Positions 41,846 through 51,657 of a stretch of 64,000 nucleotides of DNA are shown one piece after another. The notes beneath the pieces are model-generated. The model searched no databases. It was given only the letters and a program-made list of their open reading frames with translations, and was not told where the DNA came from. The position numbers and the translations under genes are program-made. The stretch comes from Blastocatellia bacterium (GTDB lineage Bacteria; Acidobacteriota; Blastocatellia; Chloracidobacteriales; Chloracidobacteriaceae), in NCBI GenBank assembly GCA_019695185.1, contig JAIBAN010000014.1, positions 1 to 64,000 on the forward strand, written 5' to 3'. Each line of letters begins with the position of its first letter. Within the stretch, counting starts at the first letter, position 1.

Positions 41846-43060
41846 ATGTCACAACAACGACCGCTTACCATTCTCTGTCTGGCCAGCTATGAAAAAGGTC
41901 AGGAATTCATGCGGGAATGCAAACGGCAGGGATGCCGTGTTGTTCTCGTCACCTCGGAAAGCATTGCCAATGCCAATTGGCCGCGCGAAAGCATTGATGA
42001 TTTTTTCCTCATGCCTGACGTGCAAAACAAATGGAATCGGAATGATGTCATTTACGGGGTCAGTTTTTTGGCTCGCCACCAGGTTTTTGACCGGATTGTG
42101 GCCCTGGACGACTTTGATGTCGAAACGGCAGCCGCCCTCCGCGAACACCTGCGCATTCCCGGCATGGGCGACACCACCGCCCGCTATTTCAGAGACAAAC
42201 TGGCGATGCGGGTTAAAGCCAAGGACGGAGGCATTCGCGTTCCGGAGTTTGTCCACGTGCTGAACCATGAGAAACTCAAGGAATTTATGAGCCGGGTTCC
42301 GCCCCCGTGGGTTGTCAAACCCCGCTTTGAGGCTTCTGCCGTCGGTATCAAAAAAATCTCTTCACCCGACGAACTGTGGCCGATTTTGGACAAACTGGGA
42401 GACCGGCAGTCCTTCCACGTCATGGAACAGTTTATCGCCGGGGACGTCTTTCACGTGGATTCATTGATTACCGACAAGGAAGTGGTCTTTTCGATTGCCT
42501 CCAAGTATGGCCATCCGCCGATGACGGTCGCCCATGGCGGCGGAGTTTTCACCAGCCAGACCATGGTGCGCGGGTCGGAGGACGAACAGCGCCTCCTCCA
42601 GGCCAACCGGGATGTGATGCGAGGCCTGGGAATGGTTCGGGGCGTTTCCCATACGGAATTCATTAAAGGCCGGGATGATGGGGAATTCTATTTCCTGGAA
42701 ACGGCTTCACGGGTTGGCGGAGCCAACATTGTGGAACTGGTCGAAGCCGCCACCGGATTCAATCTGTGGGCGGAATGGGCCAAAATTGAAATCACTCAGG
42801 GAACCGACGATTACCAGGTTCCGGACCACCATGAATACAATGCAGGACTCCTGATTTCGCTGGCCAAACAGGAACATCCAGACCTGAAAGCTTACAATGA
42901 CCCGGAAATCTGGTGGCGTCTTTCCAAACAGTACCACGTCGGCTTGATTGTCCGCAGTGACGACCCGAACCGGGTTTCACATTTACTGGATGAATACAGT
43001 CGCCGGGTGCAACAGGACTTTCTGGCTGTGGCCCCGTTGCCGGAACGCCCGGTCTGCTAA
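41846..43060 (+). CDS. ATP-grasp ligase-like protein
   Basis: 404-aa cytoplasmic enzyme with an ATP-grasp fold: it would activate a carboxylate with ATP and join it to an amine or thiol. Visible blocks are the N-terminal Rossmann-like part (LTILCLASYEKGQEFMREC), the lysine strand WVVKPRFEASAVGIKKI, the linker MEQFIAGDVFHVDSL, and the metal-binding end FYFLETASRVGGANIVELV (E..N-type pattern). AGGAG lies about 7 nt before ATG 41846. The substrate is unknown; neighbouring DUF2064 and radical SAM genes hint at small-molecule or peptide modification, which is inference only. Confidence 0.8.
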   Translation: MSQQRPLTILCLASYEKGQEFMRECKRQGCRVVLVTSESIANANWPRESIDDFFLMPDVQNKWNRNDVIYGVSFLARHQVFDRIVALDDFDVETAAALREHLRIPGMGDTTARYFRDKLAMRVKAKDGGIRVPEFVHVLNHEKLKEFMSRVPPPWVVKPRFEASAVGIKKISSPDELWPILDKLGDRQSFHVMEQFIAGDVFHVDSLITDKEVVFSIASKYGHPPMTVAHGGGVFTSQTMVRGSEDEQRLLQANRDVMRGLGMVRGVSHTEFIKGRDDGEFYFLETASRVGGANIVELVEAATGFNLWAEWAKIEITQGTDDYQVPDHHEYNAGLLISLAKQEHPDLKAYNDPEIWWRLSKQYHVGLIVRSDDPNRVSHLLDEYSRRVQQDFLAVAPLPERPVC

Positions 43061-43070
43061 ATCCGTTGTC

Positions 43071-43198
43071 CATTTGCGATTTGCCATTTGCGAAATGGAA
43101 ATCGGTTGATTTTCCTGTTTGGGATTTTCAAACCAAGTCGAGCCTTCCTCTCAAAAACATATTGCTGACCTCAGGTGGCAAATCGCAAATCGCAAATG
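43071..43198. repeat. Heptamer inverted-repeat element between ATP-grasp and radical SAM genes
   Basis: CATTTGC, GATTTGC, CATTTGC (43071-43091) pair with GCAAATC, GCAAATC, GCAAATG (43178-43198). The right arm ends 4 nt before the start codon of the radical SAM gene, so the hairpin could affect its translation. Confidence 0.75.
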
Positions 43199-43202
43199 AC
43201 CA

Positions 43203-44126
43203 ATGAAATCCTTCATGCCAAACCAGCCCTGGCCGCCAGTCCCTGAATTTGCTTCGGGAGGATGGCAGGCAACACCCGAACCAGCCGAAGGTGTTATTAC
43301 CTGGAACATCAACACCACCTGCAATTACCGGTGTGGCTACTGCACCCAGCGGTTTCTGGACAACCGGACCCGCTGGGCTCAGGACACCGCCGCCTTTTTG
43401 CAGGCATTTGCCAGGCTGCCGGGGAAATGGGAAATCAAACTCTCAGGCGGGGAACCCTTTCTGCACCCAACCCTGCTGGAAATTGTCAGCGGTCTGGCCA
43501 GGATGGGGCATTTCGTCAGTGTTGTAACCAACTTCTCAGCATCGGAAGAACGGCTGCTGGATTTCCTCCAGGCCGCCAGCCGCCAGCTTCGGGTTTTTTC
43601 CGCCAGCCTGCACCTGGAATACATTGACACTGAAGCCAAACTGGAACAATTCATGGCCAAAGGGCTATTTGTCCAAAACCAACTGCCCCCCGGAGGGTCT
43701 TTCAACGTCACCTGTGTGGCCACCCAGACAGTCCTGCCCCAACTGGCCGGGTTGCAGCAACGTTTTGCCGAAGCGGGGCTTCGATTGAAGGTCCAGCCTG
43801 AAAAACAGGGGCGGGATGTGATTTCCTACACTGCGGAGGAAGCAACTCAATTGACGATGCTCGGCGGCCATAATGGCTTGGGTACGATTTCCCATCATTT
43901 CGCCAACCGGCCCTGCTGGGCCGGGGCCAAATCTTTCACCCTGGATGACCTGGGAAATGCCTGGCGCTGCTATCCGGCCCGCCGGTATCGGGCCCAATAT
44001 CTGGGCAATTTTTTGACTGATTCCTTTCAACTTGCCCAAGGTCCCTCCCCCTGCCTGTATCAATATTGCAATTGCACCGTTCCCATTGAGCGGAACATGA
44101 TGCCCCGCCACCGGGCTGAGGATTGA
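43203..44126 (+). CDS. Radical SAM protein with C-terminal cysteine cluster
   Basis: 307-aa radical SAM enzyme. The 4Fe-4S/SAM motif is CNYRCGYC (CxxxCxxC) near residue 40, followed by KLSGGEPFLHP. The last 80 residues contain further cysteines (RPCWAG, WRCYP, SPCLYQYCNC) that may hold an auxiliary cluster, as in SPASM/Twitch proteins. It follows the ATP-grasp gene on the same strand with a hairpin element between. No short precursor peptide gene was seen nearby. The start has no clear ribosome binding site; ATG 43215 is an alternative. Reaction unknown. Confidence 0.85.
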   Translation: MKSFMPNQPWPPVPEFASGGWQATPEPAEGVITWNINTTCNYRCGYCTQRFLDNRTRWAQDTAAFLQAFARLPGKWEIKLSGGEPFLHPTLLEIVSGLARMGHFVSVVTNFSASEERLLDFLQAASRQLRVFSASLHLEYIDTEAKLEQFMAKGLFVQNQLPPGGSFNVTCVATQTVLPQLAGLQQRFAEAGLRLKVQPEKQGRDVISYTAEEATQLTMLGGHNGLGTISHHFANRPCWAGAKSFTLDDLGNAWRCYPARRYRAQYLGNFLTDSFQLAQGPSPCLYQYCNCTVPIERNMMPRHRAED

Positions 44127-44163
44127 GGTCCGGGCAGGCGCACAAGCAACCAAGGATGACCTT

Positions 44164-44691
44164 ATGCGATACACGACTTTTCGAAATTTAGCTATTGTGA
44201 CCGGTCTGGCTCTCGTCATGGGAAGCTGTGGGGCCTGTTTTTATCTTTTTAATCGGAGCGAGAGCAAAAACCCGCCGCCAACCAGTACCCCGGTGGCGCA
44301 ATCGGGGACCAGTTCCAGTTCCTCCTCCAGTTCTTCCTCCAGTTCCACCCCTCAATCATTTTCAGGCGGAACCTCCGGACTGACGGTCGGAGCAGATGGC
44401 CTGCGCCCAATGGACAAACAGATTTTGGAATTTTTGGCCAAGCCCGGTTCCGGTGATAAGGTCAAAGATGCCTTTCCCCGTGAAAGGTATAAAGTGAGTA
44501 TCTATCGGGATGGCAGCGACCCTAATTGGTCCCGGATTAAGATTGATTACAACCGGAATGAAAAATGGGACGAAAAATGGACCCTTGAAGCCGGACAGCC
44601 CGCCAAACGGCAGGTCGCTTCCAAAGATGATGAGCAATATGATGTGGAGTATCGCTGGCGGGGAGGGAAGTGGGAGCCAAAAACCAAGTAA
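44164..44691 (+). CDS. Small exported protein with poly-serine linker
   Basis: 175 aa. A short N-terminal hydrophobic helix (LAIVTGLALVMGSCGACFYLF) could be a membrane anchor or a lipoprotein signal (LVMGSC). A run of about 12 serines follows, then a compact domain (MDKQILEFLAKPGSGDKVKDAF...IKIDYNRNEKWDEKW...VEYRWRGGKWEP) rich in charge and aromatic residues. AAGGA lies before the ATG. I do not recognise the family. It is probably periplasmic and attached to the inner or outer membrane. Confidence 0.72.
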   Translation: MRYTTFRNLAIVTGLALVMGSCGACFYLFNRSESKNPPPTSTPVAQSGTSSSSSSSSSSSSTPQSFSGGTSGLTVGADGLRPMDKQILEFLAKPGSGDKVKDAFPRERYKVSIYRDGSDPNWSRIKIDYNRNEKWDEKWTLEAGQPAKRQVASKDDEQYDVEYRWRGGKWEPKTK

Positions 44692-44700
44692 AAAGCGGCT

Positions 44701-44764
44701 GGTAAATGGTAAATGGTTTGAATCACCTCGAAACCGCCATTTACCATTTACCATTTACCATTTA
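44701..44764. repeat. Heptamer hairpin overlapping a stop codon
   Basis: Two GGTAAAT units (44701-44714) pair with four CCATTTA units (44737-44764). The last unit contains the TAA stop (44762-44764, minus strand) of the glycosyltransferase gene. The element separates two convergent genes and may be a bidirectional terminator. Confidence 0.75.
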
Positions 44765-45934
44765 CAAACTGATGATTTCGGGTTCAGCCGGAGCTGGTTT
44801 AATCAGTGACGAAATCTCTTGGACAATACGCTGGGTGGCATCGGGCCGGCCCAGTCCGGCAGCCGCCTGTTTCATGGCAATATATTCATCAGGTGAGGCC
44901 AGCAGACGCTGCAAAATCGGCACAATATCGTTGACGCGGCGGAGCATGATGCCTGCCTGATGTTCTTCCAGCAGGTCACCGGTTCCGGCTTCCTGCGGCA
45001 TGGGCGGGGTGATTCCATCCGCAATAATCGGCAGGTGCGAAGCCAGTGCCTCAAAGGTCGTCAGCCCCCCCAGTTTTGAAACCATCAGGCTGGAAGCACT
45101 CATCAACTGGTCCATCCGGTCAGTATATCCAATGACTTTGACCGGGAATTTGGACCGTTTGGCCACCTGTTGGGCGTCCTTCTCAAGCTGCTGGTTGCGA
45201 CCAGCCAGAAAAATCAATTGCAGGTCCAGGTCGGCTTCGACCAGTGAGGAGTAAATTTTGGGGATATTGCCTCCCCCCACCCAACCGGCATTGACAAACA
45301 GGGTGAATTTTTCCGGGTCCAGCCCCAGTTCCAGTCGGGCAATCGCCGGGTCCCGTTCGCTGACATCCTGGAACTTGGGATGAATCGGCATTCCGCAAAT
45401 GCGGATTTGATCTTCAGAAATGCCAAGCGAAAGCATTTCCTCTTTGGCTTTCTGGTGCGCCACAATGTAGAGGTTCACCTGGTCCCCACGCCAACCGCTC
45501 CATGAATTGCCGCACGGGTCGGTCACCACTGTCACCAACGGGATTTTACCGGTCAGTTTCAGTTCTTCCAAAATCCGCCCGATACAATATTGAATCATTG
45601 GGTGGACCGAAACGATGACGTTGGGGCAATGCCGGTCAATCAGTTGGGTAAAATATTTGTTGGCGTGTTTATAAACAATTGGCCAGCGGTCGGGATGAAA
45701 CCGGTTGATGAACCAGTGATAGTGACGAACATACTTTTGTTGGTTTTTCAGCAGAAAATTATACAAACCGGCCATGCGGCGGGTCAGAGAATGGCTTTCT
45801 TCCAAAGCATGGGCAATGTGGACCAACGAGGCCACTCCACCAGCCACCTTTCCCACGCCTGCTTCGATGGCGCGGGCGGCACTGGTATGACCTCCGCCGG
45901 TATCCGAGGTCAGAATCAAAATTTTATTTGGCAC
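44762..45934 (-). CDS. MGDG-synthase/GT28-type glycosyltransferase
   Basis: 390-aa GT-B glycosyltransferase. The N-terminal domain starts KILILTSDTGGGHTSAARAIEAG, the diagnostic block of monogalactosyl/diglucosyl-diacylglycerol synthases. The C-terminal nucleotide-binding part has FVNAGWVGGGNIPKI, VIGYTDRMDQLMSASSLMVSKLGGLTTFEAL and PQEAGTGDLLEEHQAGI. It would attach a sugar from a UDP donor to diacylglycerol or a lipid-linked acceptor at the inner membrane. GTG start at 45934, with AGGAG about 12 nt upstream. Confidence 0.85.
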   Translation of the reverse strand: MPNKILILTSDTGGGHTSAARAIEAGVGKVAGGVASLVHIAHALEESHSLTRRMAGLYNFLLKNQQKYVRHYHWFINRFHPDRWPIVYKHANKYFTQLIDRHCPNVIVSVHPMIQYCIGRILEELKLTGKIPLVTVVTDPCGNSWSGWRGDQVNLYIVAHQKAKEEMLSLGISEDQIRICGMPIHPKFQDVSERDPAIARLELGLDPEKFTLFVNAGWVGGGNIPKIYSSLVEADLDLQLIFLAGRNQQLEKDAQQVAKRSKFPVKVIGYTDRMDQLMSASSLMVSKLGGLTTFEALASHLPIIADGITPPMPQEAGTGDLLEEHQAGIMLRRVNDIVPILQRLLASPDEYIAMKQAAAGLGRPDATQRIVQEISSLIKPAPAEPEIISL

Positions 45935-46056
45935 AGTATGAAGATTCTCCTGAAAAGAAGTCGGAGGATGAGGACAGGCAACTATACGAAACCCTTTGGA
46001 AAAAACAAAGCAAAACAGGAAAAACTAGCGCTTGGGGATCAGGCTTTCCTGTTTTT

Positions 46057-46968
46057 TCACAACCAAACCCCTTGGACTTCAAATTTTGGTGCGGTGCCCA
46101 CCCGCTTTTGCAAGGTTTCGAAGTCTTTGACATAAACCGTGTTGCCCAGGGAAGGGTTCTTTCCCGGAAGCTCGACCAGGGTGCGGGACCAGGGTTGATA
46201 GGTACATGGGCGAAAACCGCGACCACAGAGGTTCCGATGCAGAGCTTCTTCATCAAAACCATACCGGCCTCCGCTGCCGTTCAACTCCATAATCAAAGCC
46301 AACAGTTTGGGATGCGCCAAAGTTTCTGCGGCCCCCCGTATCACCTCGGTTTCAAATCCTTCAACGTCAATTTTGATGAGCGTTGGCCCTTCGCCTCCTA
46401 AAACAACGTCAAGTGCTTGAATATCCACCTGGATGGTTTTCAGACTTGTATCAGATTCGGGAATCACGTGGTTGACCGTATCCAGTTCCGCCGAAAACCG
46501 GAGGGTTCCAGGCTCCCCCCCGATTCCCAGATTGCAGGTCTGAACCCGGTTTTCCAAATGGTTCAATCGGATATTGTCAACCAGATGGGCAAAGGTTGAG
46601 GGCACCGGTTCCACTGCAACACACCGGGTCCCGACAGCTCCGGCGGCCAAAACGGAGTAGGTCCCCACATTTGCCCCAATATCCACGAACAGGTCTTCAG
46701 GGCGCAACGCATGCAAAACCAGGCTCATGTCCTCAAATTCGTGCAACCCGGCATAAATATTCCCGGTGGCCCCGGCCATGCCCGGTTGCACCAACAGGCG
46801 GGTCTGATTGACAAAAGGAACCACGGCTCCGCCAGGAAGCAGACGGCTCCCGATTTGCCAACCAAAATAGCGGCGCAGGGCCCTGCCTTTTTGTGACTGG
46901 TTCAGCGGCGCATTCAGAATATAGGACAACGTTCCAAACAATTGCCGGGCTTTGCCAAAGAAACTCAT
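46057..46968 (-). CDS. FkbM-family SAM-dependent methyltransferase
   Basis: 303-aa O-methyltransferase-like protein. SAM-binding motif VDIGANVGTYSVLAA near residue 95, then CVAVEPVPSTFAHLVDNIRLN and the FkbM block TLIKIDVEGFETEVIRGA. Such enzymes often modify sugars or polyketides. Its ATG overlaps the ridA stop by 4 nt (ATGA), so the two genes are translationally coupled. The substrate may be a surface glycan or lipid, given the glycosyltransferase gene downstream; this is inference. Confidence 0.88.
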   Translation of the reverse strand: MSFFGKARQLFGTLSYILNAPLNQSQKGRALRRYFGWQIGSRLLPGGAVVPFVNQTRLLVQPGMAGATGNIYAGLHEFEDMSLVLHALRPEDLFVDIGANVGTYSVLAAGAVGTRCVAVEPVPSTFAHLVDNIRLNHLENRVQTCNLGIGGEPGTLRFSAELDTVNHVIPESDTSLKTIQVDIQALDVVLGGEGPTLIKIDVEGFETEVIRGAAETLAHPKLLALIMELNGSGGRYGFDEEALHRNLCGRGFRPCTYQPWSRTLVELPGKNPSLGNTVYVKDFETLQKRVGTAPKFEVQGVWL

Positions 46969-47348
46969 GGTTTGTAGGCTACAACCTCGATTTCCACCCG
47001 AACGTCACGAGGCAGACGGGCCACTTCAACCGTGGAACGGGCCGGCGGGTTCTGGCTGAAAAACCGGCCATAGACTTCATTCATGGCCTGGAATTCCCCC
47101 ATATCTTTCAGAAAAACTGTCGTTTTAACCACATTGGCAAGCGTGCAACCGGCGGCTTCCAAAACGGCGGTGAGGTTGTTGAGCACCTGCTCGGTCTGAA
47201 CGGCAATGTCCCCTGCGACAATCTGCATGGTCGCAGGGTCGAGGGCAATTTGACCGGCGGTGAACAGAAAGGGACCAGCCTGCACGGCCTGGACATAAGG
47301 GCCGATTGCCTGGGGGGCGTTTTCACTGTGGATGGTTGTGCGTGACAT
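46965..47348 (-). CDS. ridA: RidA-family reactive intermediate deaminase
   Basis: 127-aa protein of the YjgF/YER057c/UK114 group, which hydrolyses enamine/imine by-products of PLP enzymes. Typical blocks are IGPYVQAVQAGPFLFTAGQIALDP, EQVLNNLTAVLEAAG and PARSTVEVARLPRDVRVEIEVVA, with the carboxylate-binding arginine in PARSTVEV. ATG 47348 begins the conserved region; the frame stays open upstream through REP-like repeats. It overlaps fkbM by 4 nt. Confidence 0.93.
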   Translation of the reverse strand: MSRTTIHSENAPQAIGPYVQAVQAGPFLFTAGQIALDPATMQIVAGDIAVQTEQVLNNLTAVLEAAGCTLANVVKTTVFLKDMGEFQAMNEVYGRFFSQNPPARSTVEVARLPRDVRVEIEVVAYKP

Positions 47349-47362
47349 ATTTCTTCCGTTTG

Positions 47363-47462
47363 GAGTTCCGCCTTGAGGCGGCTGTTTCGGAGTTCCGCCT
47401 GAGGCGGCTTCTTGAAAAAATGCTGAACTCACACAAAATTCAGCCCCCTCAAGGCGGAACTC
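47363..47462. repeat. REP-like palindromic repeats upstream of ridA
   Basis: GAGTTCCGCCTTGAGGCGGC (47363-47382), GAGTTCCGCCTGAGGCGGC (47390-47408) and the inverted CCTCAAGGCGGAACTC (47447-47462). This is the same family as at 32808-32952. It fills the spacer between pyrG and ridA. Confidence 0.75.
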
Positions 47463-47467
47463 TAAAC

Positions 47468-49168
<1,701 letters not shown>

Positions 49169-49345
49169 TCAAGCCTCCGAAACAGCGTCCAGCTCCAGTT
49201 CGGCTGCTGTAACCCAAACTATCGGCTGTCGGCTAAAAAATTATGCAACGTTTTTTGAATTCGAGCGTCTTAAAATTCCAAGAACCCGGTTCAGATTCCT
49301 GAACTTGTCAAACCATCAAAAAAACAAGCAAATAAAGTCGTGAAT

Positions 49346-49522
49346 ATGAAAGATCGTGTTATTTTGCGGGATGAAACCGCTGTTCTCGTCGAATCGCTCT
49401 TGGCCTCTTTACAATCCTGTTCCGATTTGGAAATTCGCAAAGAGCTCTCACAAAAACTTGTTCAAACCCTCGAAGAGCTGGAATCGCTTATCGAAAAAAC
49501 CGCTCCCATGCTCGTCCACTGA
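49346..49522 (+). CDS. Small helical hypothetical protein
   Basis: 58 aa from ATG 49346 (60 if the GTG at 49340 is used). The sequence (MKDRVILRDETAVLVESLLASLQSCSDLEIRKELSQKL...) is amphipathic and helical with heptad-like leucines, and the codon choice looks like that of real genes nearby. It is transcribed away from pyrG and ends directly before a heptamer repeat element. No ribosome binding site is clear, so the call is tentative. No family recognised. Confidence 0.42.
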   Translation: MKDRVILRDETAVLVESLLASLQSCSDLEIRKELSQKLVQTLEELESLIEKTAPMLVH

Positions 49523-49524
49523 AA

Positions 49525-49617
49525 AATTGAGAATTGAGAATCGTCACATGAGGTTTCCAACTGTTTTCTGTCAGCCGTCGGAATTCAAATCAGGTTCTCA
49601 ATTCTCAATTCTCAATT
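49525..49617. repeat. Heptamer hairpin that encodes the end of kdsB
   Basis: Two AATTGAG units (49525-49538) pair with three CTCAATT units (49597-49617). The right arm, read on the minus strand, supplies the codons for the last residues (RIEN) and the TGA stop (49605-49607) of kdsB. Confidence 0.75.
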
Positions 49618-50405
49618 CTTAACAGATTTCGCACCTTTTCCGCGTCTTCAGGAGTGTCCACTCCCGGTGCGGAATGTTCCACCGGTACAACCTTAATCCG
49701 GTGGCCATAATACAATGCCCGCAATTGTTCCAACGATTCCATTTTTTCCAGCGGAACCGGTGGCAACTGCGCCAGTTTCAAAAGCAGTTCCCGCCGATAT
49801 ACATACAGCCCGGTATGTTTGAACCATAACGGAACCTGCTGTGGCTGCCACTCCGCCAATGATTGGGGGTCACGTACAAAGGGAATCACCGAACGGGAGA
49901 AATACAAGGCAAACCCTGCCTGGTCGCACACCACTTTGACAATATTGGGATTGGCCGCCATTTCCGCTGCCGGAAGCGGCTCGCAGGTAGTGGACATTTC
50001 CACCGCCGGATTTTCCAATAACGGAGCAATCGCCGCATCAATCGTGGATGGAGCAATGAGCGGCTCGTCGCCTTGCAGGTTGACAATAATTTCCTCGGAA
50101 AGCCGGGCGGCAACCTCAGCCAGCCTATCGGTTCCGGTCGCATGGTTGGGGTCGGTCAACACCACTTCGCCGCCAAAATTCCGAACTGCTTTGACAATAC
50201 GGTCGTCGTCCGTGGCCACAATCACCCGCTGCACATGCGTCGCCTGCCGGGCGCGCTCATACACCCTGTGAATCATGGTTTGGCCGCACAAATCCACCAG
50301 CGGCTTGCCGGGAAAACGACTGGACGCATACCGGGCCGGAATCAGTGCGACAACAGCAGGTTTTGCAAGGGTTTTGATTGTGAGGTGAGTATCCGTGTGT
50401 TCCAC
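49605..50405 (-). CDS. kdsB: 3-deoxy-manno-octulosonate cytidylyltransferase KdsB
   Basis: Activates Kdo as CMP-Kdo for lipopolysaccharide core synthesis, so the cell should have an LPS outer membrane. Blocks: VVALIPARYASSRFPGKPLVDLCGQTMIHRVYERA, RVIVATDDDRIVKAVRNFGGEVVLTDPNHATGTDRLAEVA, IIVNLQGDEPLI and LYVYRRELLLKLAQLPPVPLEKMESLEQLRALYYGHRIKVV. About 18 residues precede the usual start of the family, so GTG 50405 may be too far upstream. The C terminus runs into a repeat element. Confidence 0.96.
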   Translation of the reverse strand: MEHTDTHLTIKTLAKPAVVALIPARYASSRFPGKPLVDLCGQTMIHRVYERARQATHVQRVIVATDDDRIVKAVRNFGGEVVLTDPNHATGTDRLAEVAARLSEEIIVNLQGDEPLIAPSTIDAAIAPLLENPAVEMSTTCEPLPAAEMAANPNIVKVVCDQAGFALYFSRSVIPFVRDPQSLAEWQPQQVPLWFKHTGLYVYRRELLLKLAQLPPVPLEKMESLEQLRALYYGHRIKVVPVEHSAPGVDTPEDAEKVRNLLRIEN

Positions 50406-50549
50406 GGGGTTACACCTTAGCCCAGCTTCTGTCAGAAAAGCAACAGTCAGCCAATCACAAAGCAGGGCTTCCCCAACCAGTCACAAACCCGTATACTTGA
50501 TCCCCCTTTCTGATTTTCGCCCAGAATATCCCCACAAGGAGCCTCTTCC

Positions 50550-51518
50550 ATGAACCCGTTTCGGCGTCCTGGCGGTTTTTTTGAAATTGCACCCTATAGC
50601 GAAATTTTTGACGGCAGCCCGCTTGGGCAGGAGCGTTCGCGGCTGTGGAGGACCTATTTGCATGACGGACGTGGCTTTCTGGAGGTGCTCCATCTGTGGG
50701 CTGAATATCCTGCCTTTCGGGCCTTGGTTGAGCAAACCCGTTTGCCCAATCGCTTACAATCCATTTCCGGTGCCTGGCGGATTTGGGCAGCCCAAGCGCC
50801 AACCGAAGCCAGTGCCTTCATCAACGCCCAATCAAGTCACGTCTGGTCAACACTGGAGGCAACCGCCAAAACCACATTCCTGGCATTGACCCACGCCACT
50901 GCCAATGTCGGGTTGCTTGCGGAAGTTCAGACCATGACCCAGATTCGTGGAAACCTGATGGGTTCCGGCGCTCCGTTCCGGATGTATTGCCTGCTTGATA
51001 CAGGTGCTCCGGCAGCAATCCAGAAAGTTTTCGGCAAATCCAGCAAAATCTGGAATTATTTTTACGAGCCCAATCACCCAATTTGCTATCGCCAGTCCCA
51101 TACGGCTCCGGCCCTGGAAATATCCACCAGAGAGCAATCCACTAGCCTCAAGCGCCAGGACGGCACCATCCGGGGCTGGGAAGCCGACCTGTTGATTGAT
51201 TACCGGGATGCGGCCTTTGCCCATATTTCACCGGATAATTTTGACATTACCGCCCTTTCGGGCAGCCAGGGGCATTACGATTTGCATGCTCAACGTTTTG
51301 GCGGCACCATCCCCGGCCTGATTCAATTCCGCCCGCTCCTTGGACTGACGCAACCGTCCATCGGCGCGACCGAAGAGGAATTCAACACCTTCAATGACAG
51401 CGGACTCAACATCCTCCCCGAAGCAATTCAGGAAGGGGAACCGCCGCCAATGCTGACAACGCTGCCATTGCGTGACCAGACCGAACCACCCACCGATATC
51501 TTGGACATCATCGAGTAA
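50550..51518 (+). CDS. Hypothetical protein of unknown family
   Basis: 322 aa, no signal peptide and no membrane segment. The middle part is rich in Trp, His and Ala and has mixed alpha/beta character (HLWAEYPAFRALVEQTRLP, SSHVWSTLEATAKTTFLALTHATANVGL). The last 45 residues are acidic and proline-rich (EEEFNTFNDSGLNILPEAIQEGEPPP, EPPTDILDIIE) and look disordered. AAGGAG lies about 11 nt before the ATG. A terminator hairpin follows the stop. I do not recognise it. Confidence 0.7.
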   Translation: MNPFRRPGGFFEIAPYSEIFDGSPLGQERSRLWRTYLHDGRGFLEVLHLWAEYPAFRALVEQTRLPNRLQSISGAWRIWAAQAPTEASAFINAQSSHVWSTLEATAKTTFLALTHATANVGLLAEVQTMTQIRGNLMGSGAPFRMYCLLDTGAPAAIQKVFGKSSKIWNYFYEPNHPICYRQSHTAPALEISTREQSTSLKRQDGTIRGWEADLLIDYRDAAFAHISPDNFDITALSGSQGHYDLHAQRFGGTIPGLIQFRPLLGLTQPSIGATEEEFNTFNDSGLNILPEAIQEGEPPPMLTTLPLRDQTEPPTDILDIIE

Positions 51519-51543
51519 CGCTCCTTGTGGCGAAATAAAACAA

Positions 51544-51575
51544 AAACGGCGCGGGAAGAATCTCCCACGCCGTTT
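51544..51575. terminator. Bidirectional terminator hairpin
   Basis: AAACGGCG-C-GGGA, loop AGAATC, TCCC-A-CGCCGTTT forms a 12-bp stem with one mismatch. A runs on the left and T runs on the right fit termination for both convergent genes. Confidence 0.7.
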
Positions 51576-51657
51576 CAGTTCTCTCACACAGGTTTATTAG
51601 TTTTGAATCACAAGAAGCAAAGGACCTTTGAACAGATTTGCCAGCCATTGGCTTGGT

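Noticed and set aside
40947-44126. Arsenosugar or RiPP cluster as a firm call
   Set aside because: DUF2064 and radical SAM genes are suggestive, but no ArsS/ArsM signature and no precursor peptide are visible.
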